Source: JABSSA01 sp039984715 (GTDB lineage Bacteria; Pseudomonadota; Alphaproteobacteria; Rhodobacterales; Rhodobacteraceae). Taken from it: a DNA stretch of 64,000 nucleotides. Both the position numbers and the translations under genes were made by a program. Location: NCBI GenBank assembly GCA_039984715.1, contig JBDWUA010000014.1, positions 310,001-374,000 of the forward strand, written 5' to 3'. The notes under the pieces are model-generated. The model saw only the letters and a list, made by a program, of their open reading frames with translations, did no database searches and had not been told where the DNA came from. Shown in pieces: positions 25,917-33,988 of this stretch. How positions within the stretch are numbered: the stretch's first letter is position 1; each line of letters starts with the position of its first letter.

Positions 25917-26375
25917 TTAGCTCCGCGTGTTTTTCTTGTTCATGGACTTCACGTCCAGAACTTCGGGGTTTTGCGCTTCATGCGGATGCGCAGCGCCAGC
26001 GTATACACGCAAGTTGGTCATCTGCGTGCGTGCAAGGCGGTTGCCCGGCAGCATACGCTTGATGGCCAGCGTCACAACGCGCTCTGGGTGATCCCCTTCG
26101 AGGATTTCCGCTTTGGTGCGCGATTTGATCCCACCAGGGTGGCCAGTGTGCCAGTAATGGTTTTCTTCGCGCTTTTTGCCCGTCAACTGCACCTTGTCGG
26201 CGTTGATGATGATGACATTGTCGCCCATATCCATGTGCGGCGTGAAGCTTGGTTTGTGTTTGCCGCGCAGGCGCATCGCAACGATGGATGCCAAACGGCC
26301 AAGCACAACACCTTCCGCATCAATCAGAATCCAGTTCTTTTCGATGTCGGCCGGTGTGGCAGAAAAGGTTTTCAT
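25917..26375 (-). CDS. rplM: 50S ribosomal protein L13
   Basis: L13 is an early-assembling large-subunit protein. The 152-residue sequence starts MKTFSATPADIEKNWILIDAEG and includes VLGRLASIVAMRLRGKHKPSFTPHMDMGDNVIIINADKV and the signature ERVVTLAIKRMLPGNRLARTQMTNLRVYAG. ATG 26375 is preferred over the ATG three codons upstream because it fits the family N-terminus. It is the first gene of the rplM-rpsI operon. Confidence 0.97.
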   Translation of the reverse strand: MKTFSATPADIEKNWILIDAEGVVLGRLASIVAMRLRGKHKPSFTPHMDMGDNVIIINADKVQLTGKKREENHYWHTGHPGGIKSRTKAEILEGDHPERVVTLAIKRMLPGNRLARTQMTNLRVYAGAAHPHEAQNPEVLDVKSMNKKNTRS

Positions 26376-26505
26376 AACTCTCATCCCTGAGGGTGAACAT
26401 TCGATTGCGCGGTTATACAGGCCGCACCGAACGCGTCAACACGCGTTTACTTAATTTATTTCAGCAAAAACAGTAGCTTAAAAATAAGGTATTATATTAC
26501 CCCAT

Positions 26506-27921
26506 TTAAACACTGATCCGTTCAGGCGGATTGTCTAACAAAACACGTAAACGCTGCATCGCGGCTTCAAAGCTGCGCAAGTTCACACCTGCATTCACCG
26601 CCATCCGCACAGCATGTGGTGCGGCAGCGTCGCGGCACGCGAATTCTTCGCCTGCCCTGACTTGAATGCCCTGTGCTTCCGCAGCCTGACAGAAAGAAAC
26701 CGCGCGCCAACCCGGCGGCAACGCCAGCCAAAGGAATGGAACGTCGCGGCGCCACGTCAGATCATACCCGCCCAATATGTTCACGGCACTTTTAATATAG
26801 GTCGCCAATGCGCCAATAACGTCCTCGGCCACTTGATCGATACGTGGATCCCCCAAAACCAACGCGATCGCATCACAAATTGGAGTCGCTAACCCAAAAA
26901 AGCTGTGTTCCGCAGTACGGCGCAAAACCGATGTTTTCCCCTGAGGGGCGAGCGCATAGCCAACGCGTAACGCCGGTGTCAGTTGTTTTGAAATCGAAGA
27001 CACGTACCATCCTCGATCAGGCGCAATCATTCGATAGGTCGGCGCGTCCTGCCCTGACATATGATAACAATCGTCTTCCAGAATTTGCATATCCGTCCGT
27101 CGCGCGACATTTGCCAATTCTTCTCGTCGATGTTGCGGTGTGAACAGGCCCGTCGGGTTGTGCACTTCGGGGGATGTGCAAAAAATCTCAGCGTCATGAG
27201 CTTTTGCAGCCTCTTCCAAAGCTGCCGGGATCACGCCTTCATTGTCCATGGCAACTGGTACAATGTTCGCGCGCAACAAATCTGCTGCGCGTCTGAACCC
27301 TGGATAACACAGTTCTTCGACCAAAACTGTGGGCGACCGACCTCGTAAAACGGATTGTAGAACCATCGAAATCGCGTTCTGCCCGCCATGTGTCAATACA
27401 ATGTCGTCGGCGTTGAATGACCCTATTGTGGCGCTCGCCAACCATCGCGCGACGGCCTCGCGGGCGGCCGTGCTGCCAACCTGACTGGGATAATGCATCA
27501 TACCTGATGGTGGATCAGCGGCGATTTTGGCAAAGGCTTCGCGGATCAATCGGCTTTGACCAACGGCTGGCAAATGCGGTGAAAACAAATTCACCCGATA
27601 GGAATCCCCTTTCGGTTCGCGCCCATGCGTTACAGCGTCTATTTCCAGCGGTTTTTCGGACTCTTCAGCATCACGGGCATGGGCGACAAACGTGCCTCGC
27701 CCCACACCTGCCTCTAAGAGTCCGGCATCTGTCAGGATCGTATAAGCCCGCGCAACTGTCCCTGGAGTGATTTGTAACCGCCACGCGAGGTCACGCACCG
27801 GCGGCAGTTTTTCACCGGGTAAGAAAGTGCCATCTGCAATCCCGTCCCGCAATGCATCTGCAACGGCACGGTATTTAGGACCATCATGCGCTGAAATATC
27901 AGGCGTCCAAATTGTATCCAT
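26506..27921 (-). CDS. MocR-type GntR regulator with aminotransferase domain
   Basis: A 471-residue fusion of a GntR winged helix (residues about 14-80, GPKYRAVADALRDGIADGTFLPGEKLPPVRDLAWRL) with a fold-type I PLP aminotransferase domain, the MocR subfamily. The PLP lysine lies in SSISKQLTPALRVGY, and HNPTGLFTPQHR and the C-terminal Arg region are present, so cofactor binding is likely. ATG 27921 is chosen over an upstream start at 27987; it gives the standard GntR N-terminus. Inverted repeats of ATTGTA/TACAAT cover its start codon and the spacer to the divergent DUF1127 gene, suggesting it controls itself and its neighbour. The ligand is unknown. Confidence 0.9.
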   Translation of the reverse strand: MDTIWTPDISAHDGPKYRAVADALRDGIADGTFLPGEKLPPVRDLAWRLQITPGTVARAYTILTDAGLLEAGVGRGTFVAHARDAEESEKPLEIDAVTHGREPKGDSYRVNLFSPHLPAVGQSRLIREAFAKIAADPPSGMMHYPSQVGSTAAREAVARWLASATIGSFNADDIVLTHGGQNAISMVLQSVLRGRSPTVLVEELCYPGFRRAADLLRANIVPVAMDNEGVIPAALEEAAKAHDAEIFCTSPEVHNPTGLFTPQHRREELANVARRTDMQILEDDCYHMSGQDAPTYRMIAPDRGWYVSSISKQLTPALRVGYALAPQGKTSVLRRTAEHSFFGLATPICDAIALVLGDPRIDQVAEDVIGALATYIKSAVNILGGYDLTWRRDVPFLWLALPPGWRAVSFCQAAEAQGIQVRAGEEFACRDAAAPHAVRMAVNAGVNLRSFEAAMQRLRVLLDNPPERISV

Positions 27922-28001
27922 TACAATACTTCCCTCGACTCGATACAAATCTGATTGTATCAATATAGCTAGGCAACATCGCCCCATTGTGTCAATACAA
28001 T
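27911..28001. promoter_or_regulatory. ATTGTA/TACAAT operator array of the MocR regulator
   Basis: The spacer holds several copies of one element: ATTGTA-N5-TACAAT (27911-27927, perfect inverted repeat covering the mocR start codon), GATACAAAT (27942-27950), GATTGTATCAATAT (27953-27966) and ATTGTGTCAATACAAT (27986-28001, one mismatch). MocR proteins bind repeated half-sites, so binding by the adjacent regulator is inferred. Confidence 0.7.
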
Positions 28002-28019
28002 TTTAAGAAAGGACATCCC

Positions 28020-28244
28020 ATGACACAAGCACATATACCCGCAAATCTACATTATCTGGCCAGCCGGAACCTGACGCCAACAGTCTCGTTCTTTCTAATG
28101 GTCGCCGTGCTTGTAGCCAAATGGCAGGAAACCCGCCGAACGCGGCGCGCTTTGTCGGCTTTGGATGACCACATTCTTAAGGATATTGGATTGACGCAAC
28201 ATCAGGCGCGACAGGAATCTCAACGCTGTTTTTGGGACCTCTGA
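28020..28244 (+). CDS. DUF1127 small protein
   Basis: A 74-residue protein whose C-terminal half is the DUF1127 (YjiS-like) motif: TRRALSALDDHILKDIGLTQHQARQESQRCFW. DUF1127 proteins are small arginine-rich proteins linked in some alphaproteobacteria to RNA turnover and phosphate or stress responses. A hydrophobic stretch (TVSFFLMVAVLVAKW) precedes the motif. AAGAAAGGA lies just upstream of ATG 28020. It is divergent from the MocR gene and shares the operator array. Confidence 0.85.
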   Translation: MTQAHIPANLHYLASRNLTPTVSFFLMVAVLVAKWQETRRTRRALSALDDHILKDIGLTQHQARQESQRCFWDL

Positions 28245-28265
28245 TCCCCTATTCGATCTTCCTGA

Positions 28266-28293
28266 CTGACGCGGCTTCGGCCGCGTCTTTTTT
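28266..28293. terminator. Rho-independent terminator with TTCG loop
   Basis: GACGCGGC-TTCG-GCCGCGTC followed by TTTTTT is a perfect 8-bp tetraloop terminator for the DUF1127 gene; it abuts the end of the convergent thioesterase gene. Confidence 0.95.
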
Positions 28294-28735
28294 AGAAGTT
28301 CTTTGCCGCTTCTGACCCTGATGGCGGAATGGAATATGTCAGCGACGCGCGGGCAACTGGTCGCTCATCCCCTTCAGAATACAACAACACATCTGAAATC
28401 GACAATTGCCGCCCCAGCTTTAATAGACGCCCATTTGCCAACAGATCGCGGCCCCCAACAGGTTTGCGCATAAAATCAATGGAACAATTGGTGGTCACCG
28501 CCAAAGCGCGCGGGCCAATTTTGGCCAAGGTCACCAAATACGCTGTGACATCCGCCAACCCAAACATCGCCGGGCCCGAAATAGTCCCTCCCGGACGAAG
28601 ATGCTCTGGACCGACTCGCAATCGCAATGTGACTGTGTCGCCCTCGCAGGCCTCGACATAGTATTCGTCAGCAACCTGCTCGAACACGCGCGGCAGAAAC
28701 GCATTCAATGCATCTTTATCCATCAGGTTCTGCAT
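28292..28735 (-). CDS. PaaI-type hotdog-fold thioesterase
   Basis: A 147-residue hotdog thioesterase of the PaaI/YdiI type, which hydrolyses acyl-CoA or aryl-CoA thioesters. The helix and signature EHLRPGGTISGPAMFGLADVTAYLVTLAKIG hold the usual PG.T.SG...  pattern, and TTNCSIDFMRKPVGGRDLLANGRLLKLGRQLSISDVLLYSEG is the second half of the fold. ATG 28735 has AGGGGAAG just upstream; the longer frame to 29017 overlaps the divergent enoyl-CoA hydratase and is rejected. The divergent hydratase suggests a role in fatty or aromatic acyl-CoA metabolism. Confidence 0.88.
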   Translation of the reverse strand: MQNLMDKDALNAFLPRVFEQVADEYYVEACEGDTVTLRLRVGPEHLRPGGTISGPAMFGLADVTAYLVTLAKIGPRALAVTTNCSIDFMRKPVGGRDLLANGRLLKLGRQLSISDVLLYSEGDERPVARASLTYSIPPSGSEAAKNF

Positions 28736-28793
28736 GACTTCCCCTTTGATCATCTGTCCCATAGGCTTCACCAAACTAAGGGCGGAGAGCAAG

Positions 28794-29579
28794 ATGGCAC
28801 TTTTAGAACGTCGGGTCAGTGATGGAATTGCGCATCTTATGATGAATGCGCCGAACCGATTGAACGCCCTTTCTGATGAAATGATCGCTGAATTGCATGC
28901 CGGTTTGGATGACATTGCCAGTGATCCAGAAATCCGCGTTGTTATTTTGTCTGGCAATGGACGTGCGTTTTGTGCCGGGCACGACCTTAAACAAATGCAG
29001 CAAGGACGGCAGGCCAATGATCGCGGCCAAGCTTACTTTAAGGATCTGTTCGAACGCTGTTCCGCTTTGATGATGCGTATCAAAACCCTGCCCCAGCCAG
29101 TTGTGGCGCAGGTTCATGGCATTGCGACAGCCGCAGGATGTCAATTGGTTGCCACATGTGATCTGGCTATCGCCGCAGAAGATACGCGGTTCGGAGTGAA
29201 TGGTGTGAATGTCGGTCTGTTTTGTTCAACTCCGATGGTCGCCCTGTCCCGCAACATCCCGCGCAAGCACGCTTTTGAAATGTTGACGACGGGATCGTTC
29301 ATTTCGGCATCCCGTGCGCAGGAACTGGGATTGATCAATCGTCACGTCGATGCATCCGAATTGGCATCAACCACACATGAATTTGCAAAGACCGTTGCGG
29401 ACAAGCTGTCAGTCGCGGTGAAAATTGGAAAACGGGCCTTTTACGACCAGTTGGAAATGCCCATCGAAGAGGCCTATCAGTTCACTGGAAATGTGATGGT
29501 CGAGAATATGCTGCACCGCGACACAGAAGAAGGAATTGCAGCATTCATTGACAAAAGGGATCCAAATTGGAAACAATAA
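28794..29579 (+). CDS. Enoyl-CoA hydratase/isomerase family protein
   Basis: A 261-residue crotonase. The oxyanion-hole and CoA motifs are GRAFCAGHDLKQM and PQPVVAQVHGIATAAGCQLVATCDLAIA. The position of the catalytic Glu in standard hydratases lies in the segment FGVNGVNVGLFCSTPMVALSR, where the sequence looks like the ECHDC3-type subgroup rather than a classic beta-oxidation hydratase, so the reaction is uncertain. ATG 28794 has GGAG 6 bases upstream. It is divergent from the thioesterase. Confidence 0.85.
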   Translation: MALLERRVSDGIAHLMMNAPNRLNALSDEMIAELHAGLDDIASDPEIRVVILSGNGRAFCAGHDLKQMQQGRQANDRGQAYFKDLFERCSALMMRIKTLPQPVVAQVHGIATAAGCQLVATCDLAIAAEDTRFGVNGVNVGLFCSTPMVALSRNIPRKHAFEMLTTGSFISASRAQELGLINRHVDASELASTTHEFAKTVADKLSVAVKIGKRAFYDQLEMPIEEAYQFTGNVMVENMLHRDTEEGIAAFIDKRDPNWKQ

Positions 29580-29645
29580 GCCGGGATTTCCCTTATTTTC
29601 ATAGAGATTCCCGTTGTTTCCAAAATGGAAACGGATTGTTTCCAA
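29567..29645. repeat. Nested TTTCCA/TGGAAA inverted repeats
   Basis: TTGGAAACAAT (29567-29577) and ATTGTTTCCAA (29635-29645) are a perfect 11-base inverted repeat. Between them lie GTTTCCA-AAA-TGGAAAC (29616-29632, perfect) and an AATAAG/CTTATT pair around GGGATTTCCC. The spacer 29580-29829 otherwise shows no gene. The block could be an unusual terminator of the hydratase gene or an operator. Confidence 0.55.
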
Positions 29646-29829
29646 TGAATCGCTAGCAATTCGGGCACAAATGAGGCACAACTGGGGCACGGACATTTTG
29701 GGCCGTCGCGGGTGGAAGGTCCCTCCAGGTCACTCTCTCTGACCGATCTTACCCACTGCGACGGCCCCCAAAGTCTCTCTCAAAATTCCCCCATTGCCAG
29801 CGACGTGACCCTCGCCTAAAGGCATGCGC

Positions 29830-31185
29830 ATGGACAACACCCTTCATATTGTCGGTGGCGGCATGGCCGGTTCCGAAGCTGCATGGCAAGCGGCCCATTT
29901 GGGCGTGCGTGTGATCTTGCACGAAATGCGCCCGGCGGTCGAAACTTTCGCACATCAAACTGGCCTTCTGGGCGAGATGGTGTGTTCAAATTCCTTCCGT
30001 TCAGATGACAGCGAACAGAACGCTGTTGGATTGCTGCACTGGGAAATGCGTCAGGCCAACGGATTGATCATGGCGATGGGGGATCACAATCGCCTGCCCG
30101 CCGGTGGAGCGCTTGCAGTTGATCGTGACGCATTTGCGCAATCTGTGACGGATGCTTTGGTGGCCCATCCCAATATTTCAGTGTCCTACGAAGAAGTCAC
30201 AGAGCTGCCGGACAAGGATCATTGGATTTTTGCCACTGGCCCACTGACATCGTCGGCATTGGCGGCGTCTATCCAATCGGAAACCGGCACCGAAGCTTTG
30301 GCCTTTTTTGATGCGATCGCGCCTATTGTCTATGCGGACTCGATTGATATGTCCCAAGCGTGGATGCAATCGCGATACGACAAAGGCGAAACCGAAGAAG
30401 AACGCACCGCCTACCTGAATTGCCCAATGACCAAGGTGCAATACGAGGCGTTCATTGATGCGCTTTTGGCCGCCGAAAAGACCGAATTTCACGAAGGTGA
30501 AACCGCCGGGTATTTTGACGGATGTTTGCCAATCGAAGTCATGGCAGAACGCGGGCGCGAAACGCTGCGATTTGGACCGATGAAGCCGGTTGGCCTGACC
30601 AATTCGCATGCGCCTGATGACAAACCCTATGCCGTTGTTCAGTTGAGACGTGACAACAAACTGGGCACCCTTTTTAATATCGTCGGCTTTCAGACAAAAA
30701 TGAAGTATGGCGCGCAAACAACTGTTTTAAAAACGATTCCCGGACTGGAAAACGCGAGCTTTGCTCGTCTTGGCGGCATTCACCGCAATACCTTCCTGAA
30801 CAGCCCGACATTGCTGGATGATCAAATGCGCATGCGATCCCGTCCCAATATTCGCTTTGCCGGACAGATCACGGGTGTTGAGGGTTATGTAGAAAGTGCT
30901 GCCATGGGATTGCTTGCCGGTCGAATGACTGCGGCAGAGCTTACCGGTCAAACTTTGCCCCCTCCACCTGACACAACGGCAATGGGCGCATTGATCACGC
31001 ATATCACCGGCGGTGCCGAAGCAAAAACCTTCCAGCCAATGAACGTGAATTTCGGGCTGTTTCCGCCTGTTCACGGCCTCAAAGGTGGACGACGTGGACG
31101 CAAAGACCGCTATAAGGCGTACACAGATCGTGCCAAGGTCGATTTCCAATCGTGGCTTGCCAGTCAAGAAAAAGAGATTGCCTAA
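29830..31185 (+). CDS. trmFO: tRNA (uracil-54-C5)-methyltransferase, folate/FAD-dependent
   Basis: TrmFO makes ribothymidine at position 54 of tRNA using methylenetetrahydrofolate and FADH2. The 451-residue flavoprotein has the N-terminal dinucleotide motif LHIVGGGMAGSEAAW, the hallmark GLLGEMVCSNSFRSDD, and the C-terminal INVNFGLFPP-like MNVNFGLFPPVHG followed by GRRGRKDRYKAYTDRA. ATG 29830 has AAAGG 7 bases upstream; the ATG at 29824 is too close to it. It heads a run of tRNA-modification genes. Confidence 0.96.
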   Translation: MDNTLHIVGGGMAGSEAAWQAAHLGVRVILHEMRPAVETFAHQTGLLGEMVCSNSFRSDDSEQNAVGLLHWEMRQANGLIMAMGDHNRLPAGGALAVDRDAFAQSVTDALVAHPNISVSYEEVTELPDKDHWIFATGPLTSSALAASIQSETGTEALAFFDAIAPIVYADSIDMSQAWMQSRYDKGETEEERTAYLNCPMTKVQYEAFIDALLAAEKTEFHEGETAGYFDGCLPIEVMAERGRETLRFGPMKPVGLTNSHAPDDKPYAVVQLRRDNKLGTLFNIVGFQTKMKYGAQTTVLKTIPGLENASFARLGGIHRNTFLNSPTLLDDQMRMRSRPNIRFAGQITGVEGYVESAAMGLLAGRMTAAELTGQTLPPPPDTTAMGALITHITGGAEAKTFQPMNVNFGLFPPVHGLKGGRRGRKDRYKAYTDRAKVDFQSWLASQEKEIA

Positions 31186-31224
31186 CCTCTTTACCTCGTC
31201 GGGTTGCGCCGTGTAAAAAAGCGA

Positions 31225-31836
31225 ATGACTGGATATCTGGACAAAGTTTACGCCGCACGTGACGCGGCCTCTACGCGCGATTTATATGATGACTGGGCCG
31301 CGAGCTATGACGCGGAAGTCGGTGGCAACGGATACGCCACCCCGGGCCGTTGCGCTGAGGCACTGAAACAATTTACCCAAGATTTATCGCAACCGATCCT
31401 CGATTTTGGCTGCGGCACCGGTCTTTCGGGACTTGCCCTTGGATTGGCAGGTTTTGAAACAATCGATGGTGTGGATTTGTCAGCAGAGATGCTGCAATCC
31501 GCAGAGGAAAAAGGGGTGTATCGCACGCTTTCGCAAATTGAGGCTGGCGAAACGCTTCCGTTTGCTGATGGCGCTTATGACATGATTGCCGCCATTGGGG
31601 TCATTGGTGCAGGTGCGGCCCCTATATCCATATTGCACGTGCTGATGCGCAAGTTGCCTGTTGGGGGCAAACTGGTCTTTTCGTTCAATGATCACGCGCT
31701 TGATGATCCGGCAAACGAAGGCGGATTGTCGGAATGGACGGATACTGGCGCGGCGCGTTTGTTGTTCAAGGAACATGGCGATCATCTGCCCGGCATCGAT
31801 CTGGGGTCTAACGTTTACGTTGTCGAACGTCTTTGA
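31225..31836 (+). CDS. Class I SAM-dependent methyltransferase
   Basis: A 203-residue Rossmann-fold methyltransferase with motif I ILDFGCGTGLSGLALGLAGF (residues about 62-80), the acidic motif II loop DGVDLSAEMLQSAEEKGVY and motif IV-like YDMIAAIGVIGAGAAP. ATG 31225 gives a natural start, MTGYLDKVYAARD. Its stop overlaps the gluQRS start by 4 bases. Similar proteins are Williams-Beuren-type methyltransferases of unknown substrate; a tRNA or translation role is only suggested by the neighbours. Confidence 0.82.
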   Translation: MTGYLDKVYAARDAASTRDLYDDWAASYDAEVGGNGYATPGRCAEALKQFTQDLSQPILDFGCGTGLSGLALGLAGFETIDGVDLSAEMLQSAEEKGVYRTLSQIEAGETLPFADGAYDMIAAIGVIGAGAAPISILHVLMRKLPVGGKLVFSFNDHALDDPANEGGLSEWTDTGAARLLFKEHGDHLPGIDLGSNVYVVERL

Positions 31837-32702
31837 TCACTCGATTTGCGCCTTCGCCAACTGGGCCGTTGCATCTGGGCCATGCTTATTCCGCCATTCT
31901 GGCACATGACATGGCACGCGCCGTTGGCGGGACATTCCTGTTGCGGATCGAAGACATCGACACCACGCGAGCGCGCCCGGAATGGGAACGCCAGATATTT
32001 GAGGACCTCGCTTGGTTGGGTTTGACTTGGGATGGCGAAGTGATGCGTCAATCTGAACGCATCCCCGAATACCGACAGGCATTGCAAAACCTTTGGCAGG
32101 ACAACGGCGTTCTGTATCCATGTTCGTGCACGCGCAAAGACATCATGGCCGCCCTTAGCGCGCCCCAAGAAGGCGACGGCTTGCAATATGGTCCGGACGG
32201 TCTGATTTATCCAGGCACGTGCCGAAATGTAGCCCGACAAGGTGATGAGGCCCCTGAAAATCGGGCGATCAGGATGAACATGGCAAACGTGTTGTCTCCC
32301 CTTGCCCCAAATGCGATTTGCTTTTTCGAAATCGGGTCGCCGGCCGGGGGCCAGCCAACGGACATGTGTTTTTCACACAGCGATTTTCTTCAAAACGTTG
32401 GGGACATTGTGTTGTCGCGCAAAGACTTCGTTGGGTCTTATCATCTGTCCGTCGTGCTTGATGACGCAGCACAAGGTATTACGCATGTTGTACGCGGCGA
32501 GGACTTGTTCGAGGCCACCAAAATACACGTCGTGCTGCAACAGCTGCTAGGTGCGCCAACTCCGTCCTATCACCATCATGCCTTGATCCGGGATGAACAG
32601 GGCAAACGTCTGGCAAAGCGCGATGACGCGCGCGCGATTTCCAAGTATCGCGCTGAAGGGGCCACGCCGCGCGATATCCGCGATATGGTTGGGTTGACCT
32701 AA
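31833..32702 (+). CDS. gluQRS: Glutamyl-queuosine tRNA(Asp) synthetase
   Basis: GluQRS is a truncated glutamyl-tRNA synthetase that attaches glutamate to queuosine-34 of tRNA-Asp. The 289-residue protein has the class I HIGH-like motif PTGPLHLGHAYSA, the zinc-site cysteines CSC and YPGTC of the family (residues about 99-130), and a KMSKS-like KRLAKRDD, and lacks an anticodon-binding domain. It starts with TTG 31833, overlapping the methyltransferase stop. It converges on tgt, whose product makes the queuosine precursor step. Both tRNA-Asp genes in the window have the GTC anticodon that queuosine modifies. Confidence 0.94.
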   Translation: MITRFAPSPTGPLHLGHAYSAILAHDMARAVGGTFLLRIEDIDTTRARPEWERQIFEDLAWLGLTWDGEVMRQSERIPEYRQALQNLWQDNGVLYPCSCTRKDIMAALSAPQEGDGLQYGPDGLIYPGTCRNVARQGDEAPENRAIRMNMANVLSPLAPNAICFFEIGSPAGGQPTDMCFSHSDFLQNVGDIVLSRKDFVGSYHLSVVLDDAAQGITHVVRGEDLFEATKIHVVLQQLLGAPTPSYHHHALIRDEQGKRLAKRDDARAISKYRAEGATPRDIRDMVGLT

Positions 32703-33826
32703 AGCCGCTCGATATCACCAGCGGCCCGGTTTGTATGGAAATCTGATTCCCATTGGGCAAACGTCCCAGCGGCAATGGCGTCACGCATACCCTGCATAAG
32801 ATCTTGATAATACGTCAGGTTATGCCATGTCAGCAGCATAGACGAGATAATTTCCTGACTGCGGAACACATGATGCAGATAAGCCCGTGAATAATTGCGA
32901 CAGGCCGGACAGGAACAGTTTTCATCCAAAGGGCGCGGATCGTCCTGATGGCGCGCATTCTTGATGTTCAGAACGCCCTTGCGTGTGAACACCTGCCCCG
33001 TACGTCCGGACCGCGATGGCAACACACAATCCATCATGTCTATGCCGCGTTTCACGGCCCCCACGATGTCATCTGGCTTGCCAACGCCCATCAAATAGCG
33101 CGGCTTATCCACTGGCAACTGCCCTGCTGCGAAATCAAGGCACCCGAACATTGCCTCTTGCCCTTCGCCAACAGCCAATCCGCCAACCGCATAGCCGTCA
33201 AATCCGATTTCTTGCAGCGCTGCCGCGCTTTCCGCACGAAGATCTTCTTCCAGCCCGCCTTGTTGAATGCCAAAAAGCGCGCGCCCGGGATGTTCCCCAA
33301 ACGCCGTGCGCGAACGTGCAGCCCATCGCATCGACAGGCGCATACTGTCCGCGATCCGCTCTCGATCTGCTGGCAAAGCCGGGCATTCATCGAAACACAT
33401 GACAATGTCTGACCCTAGCAGGTTTTGAATTTCCATGGACCGTTCCGGCGTAATGGCGTGCTTTGATCCGTCGATATGGCTTTTGAACGTAACGCCCTCT
33501 TCGGTCAGCTTTCGCAAATCCGCGAGGCTCATGACCTGAAATCCGCCAGAGTCAGTCAAAATGGGGCGGTCCCAATTCATGAACTTGTGCAACCCACCAA
33601 GGCTCGAGATACGCTCCGCAGTCGGACGCAGCATCAAATGATACGTATTGCCAAGCAAAATATCCGCACCCGTTTCACGGACACTTTCCGGCATCATGGC
33701 CTTTACCGTAGCGGCCGTGCCAACAGGCATGAACGCAGGTGTGCGAATGTCGCCGCGCGGTGTCGAAATAAGGCCGGAACGCGCCGAGCCGTCTTGTGAT
33801 CCAAGGGAAAATTTGAATTCTGTCAT
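32699..33826 (-). CDS. tgt: tRNA-guanine transglycosylase (queuine/preQ1)
   Basis: Tgt swaps guanine-34 for preQ1 in tRNAs with GUN anticodons. The 375-residue protein has TPAFMPVGTAATVKAMMP, the catalytic region DSGGFQVMSLADLRK, GGLAVGEGQEAMF, MDCVLPSRSGRTGQVFT with the second Asp nucleophile, and zinc ligands CSCPACRNYSRAYLHH. ATG 33826 (MTEFKFSLGSQDG) is the family start; the longer frame adds 16 unrelated residues. Its 3' end overlaps the convergent gluQRS by 4 bases. Confidence 0.96.
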   Translation of the reverse strand: MTEFKFSLGSQDGSARSGLISTPRGDIRTPAFMPVGTAATVKAMMPESVRETGADILLGNTYHLMLRPTAERISSLGGLHKFMNWDRPILTDSGGFQVMSLADLRKLTEEGVTFKSHIDGSKHAITPERSMEIQNLLGSDIVMCFDECPALPADRERIADSMRLSMRWAARSRTAFGEHPGRALFGIQQGGLEEDLRAESAAALQEIGFDGYAVGGLAVGEGQEAMFGCLDFAAGQLPVDKPRYLMGVGKPDDIVGAVKRGIDMMDCVLPSRSGRTGQVFTRKGVLNIKNARHQDDPRPLDENCSCPACRNYSRAYLHHVFRSQEIISSMLLTWHNLTYYQDLMQGMRDAIAAGTFAQWESDFHTNRAAGDIERL

Positions 33827-33936
33827 GTGCCCCTGATGCCTTGACGCGTTAAAAAAGCCAAGCCCCACATACACAACATAGCGGACACAGTTTCGGCTGA
33901 AAATTGCGCGGCGTTATCTTTTTGGTTTTGTGTTGG

Positions 33937-33951
33937 TTAAACCAACGTTAA
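33937..33951. promoter_or_regulatory. CtrA-type site TTAA-N7-TTAA upstream of the RTX gene
   Basis: TTAA-ACCAACG-TTAA matches the alphaproteobacterial CtrA consensus exactly, about 38 bases before the RTX start. It overlaps a perfect inverted repeat GTTGGTT-A-AACCAAC (33932-33946). CtrA control of surface and motility genes is known in Rhodobacterales; here it is inferred. Confidence 0.5.
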
Positions 33952-33988
33952 CGTCACATCAAAATTGTATGACGGTGGGGACTGTTTT

